NCBI GenBank assembly: GCA_943737045.1
Contig: CALSFV010000369.1
Span: forward strand, 62,001 to 126,000
Length of the DNA: 64,000 bases
Reading direction: 5' to 3'
Origin: Parapristionchus giblindavisi
Lineage: Eukaryota > Nematoda > Chromadorea > Rhabditida > Diplogasteridae
Numbering within the stretch: position 1 is the first letter of the stretch; the number at the start of each line of letters is the position of its first letter. The position numbers were made by a program, and so were the translations under genes. The notes below the pieces were generated by a model that was not told the origin of the DNA, did no database searches, and was given only the letters and a program-made list of their open reading frames with translations. Of the stretch, positions 63,919-64,000 are shown piece after piece.

Positions 63919-64000
63919 TAAAGATCCTCACGAAGCAGATCTTTACCAACTTTTGCCCTCACGAAGCAGGCAGATAAACCGAATAACTCCCCTCACGAAG
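63919..64000 (-). other. Second hairpin array (CCTCACGAAGCAG), runs off the window
   Basis: This is homologous to 60919-61000. The first hairpin has arms TAAAGAT (63919-63925) and ATCTTTA (63939-63945) around the same loop. Compared with TAAGGTT/AACCTTA of the other copy, both changed pairs are compensated. The next two loops (63957-63969 and from 63991) are identical to the other copy. Confidence 0.85.

Larger units (their letters stand above)
60897..64000 (-). mobile_element. Hairpin-flanked retroelement-like unit (partial)
   Basis: A direct repeat of at least 101 nt (60900-61000 and 63900-64000) lies exactly 3,000 bp apart and brackets a minus-strand open frame. Direct repeats on both sides of a coding region suggest LTRs or LTR-proximal leaders of a non-autonomous LTR element; the unit ends outside the window. 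No RT, integrase or protease frame was found between the repeats. The repeat edges do not show TG…CA, so the LTR reading is not secure; a tandem repeat of leader-plus-frame is the main alternative. Confidence 0.55.

Noticed and set aside
60897..64000. Firm call as an LTR retrotransposon
   Set aside because: The direct repeats support LTRs, but TG…CA ends, a primer site, pol and target duplication are not visible. It is kept as a retroelement-like unit.

Overview
The window looks like nematode nuclear DNA. The reasons are small introns ending in TTTCAG-like acceptors, a trans-splice-type acceptor 2 nt before one start codon, a Tc1-type transposon with the family's usual terminal sequence, scattered TACGGTA/TACTGTA motifs, and a family of small secreted phospholipase-A2-like genes. 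The species is not fixed by the sequence; a free-living rhabditid or diplogastrid is my inference. The exons below were assembled by eye from splice signals and unbroken frame.

Layout: 1-760 is the 5' end of a minus-strand LTR retrotransposon. 903-4250 is a CR1/Jockey-like non-LTR retrotransposon broken by one frameshift. 2491-21184 is a head-to-tail tandem duplication of a 9,347-bp unit; I saw no difference between the copies. Each unit holds the 3' part of the LINE, the 3' exons of a multi-pass membrane protein gene, a small open frame, a secreted PLA2-like gene on the minus strand, and several nested transposon-derived elements. Two diverged PLA2-like genes (22912-23723 and 31238-32338) and one orphan last exon (27258-27343) continue the cluster. 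They are separated by fold-back elements, a decayed Tc1-like element and a tRNA-Asp(GTC) gene (30767-30838, minus). From 36.7 kb the window becomes gene-dense on the plus strand: a complete 29-exon cap-1 methyltransferase gene (CMTR1-like, 996 aa), a 62-aa acidic protein gene, and the 5' half of a phosphatidylinositol 4-kinase beta-like gene (51749 to beyond the window). The large intron after its last visible exon carries a minus-strand element with a 678-aa acidic open frame.

The most unusual signal is at both edges. Each minus-strand retroelement-like unit carries an array of short hairpins whose apex is invariant while the arms differ from hairpin to hairpin yet stay complementary. The apex is TCGCAA at 344-575 and CCTCACGAAGCAG at 60919-61130 and 63919-64000. 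Two homologous copies exactly 3,000 bp apart differ at six sites in about 100 nt; four of these are two exact compensatory base-pair changes. This implies selection on folded RNA or DNA.

A second theme is short non-autonomous DNA transposons. Five have perfect 8-bp target duplications (hAT type), mostly filled with iterated copies of a family-specific motif. One sits in one arm of a larger palindrome whose other arm preserves the empty site. Families of 105-130-bp palindromes recur through intergenic DNA and introns. One element, with a 9-bp duplication, ends 17 nt before a PI4K-like exon.
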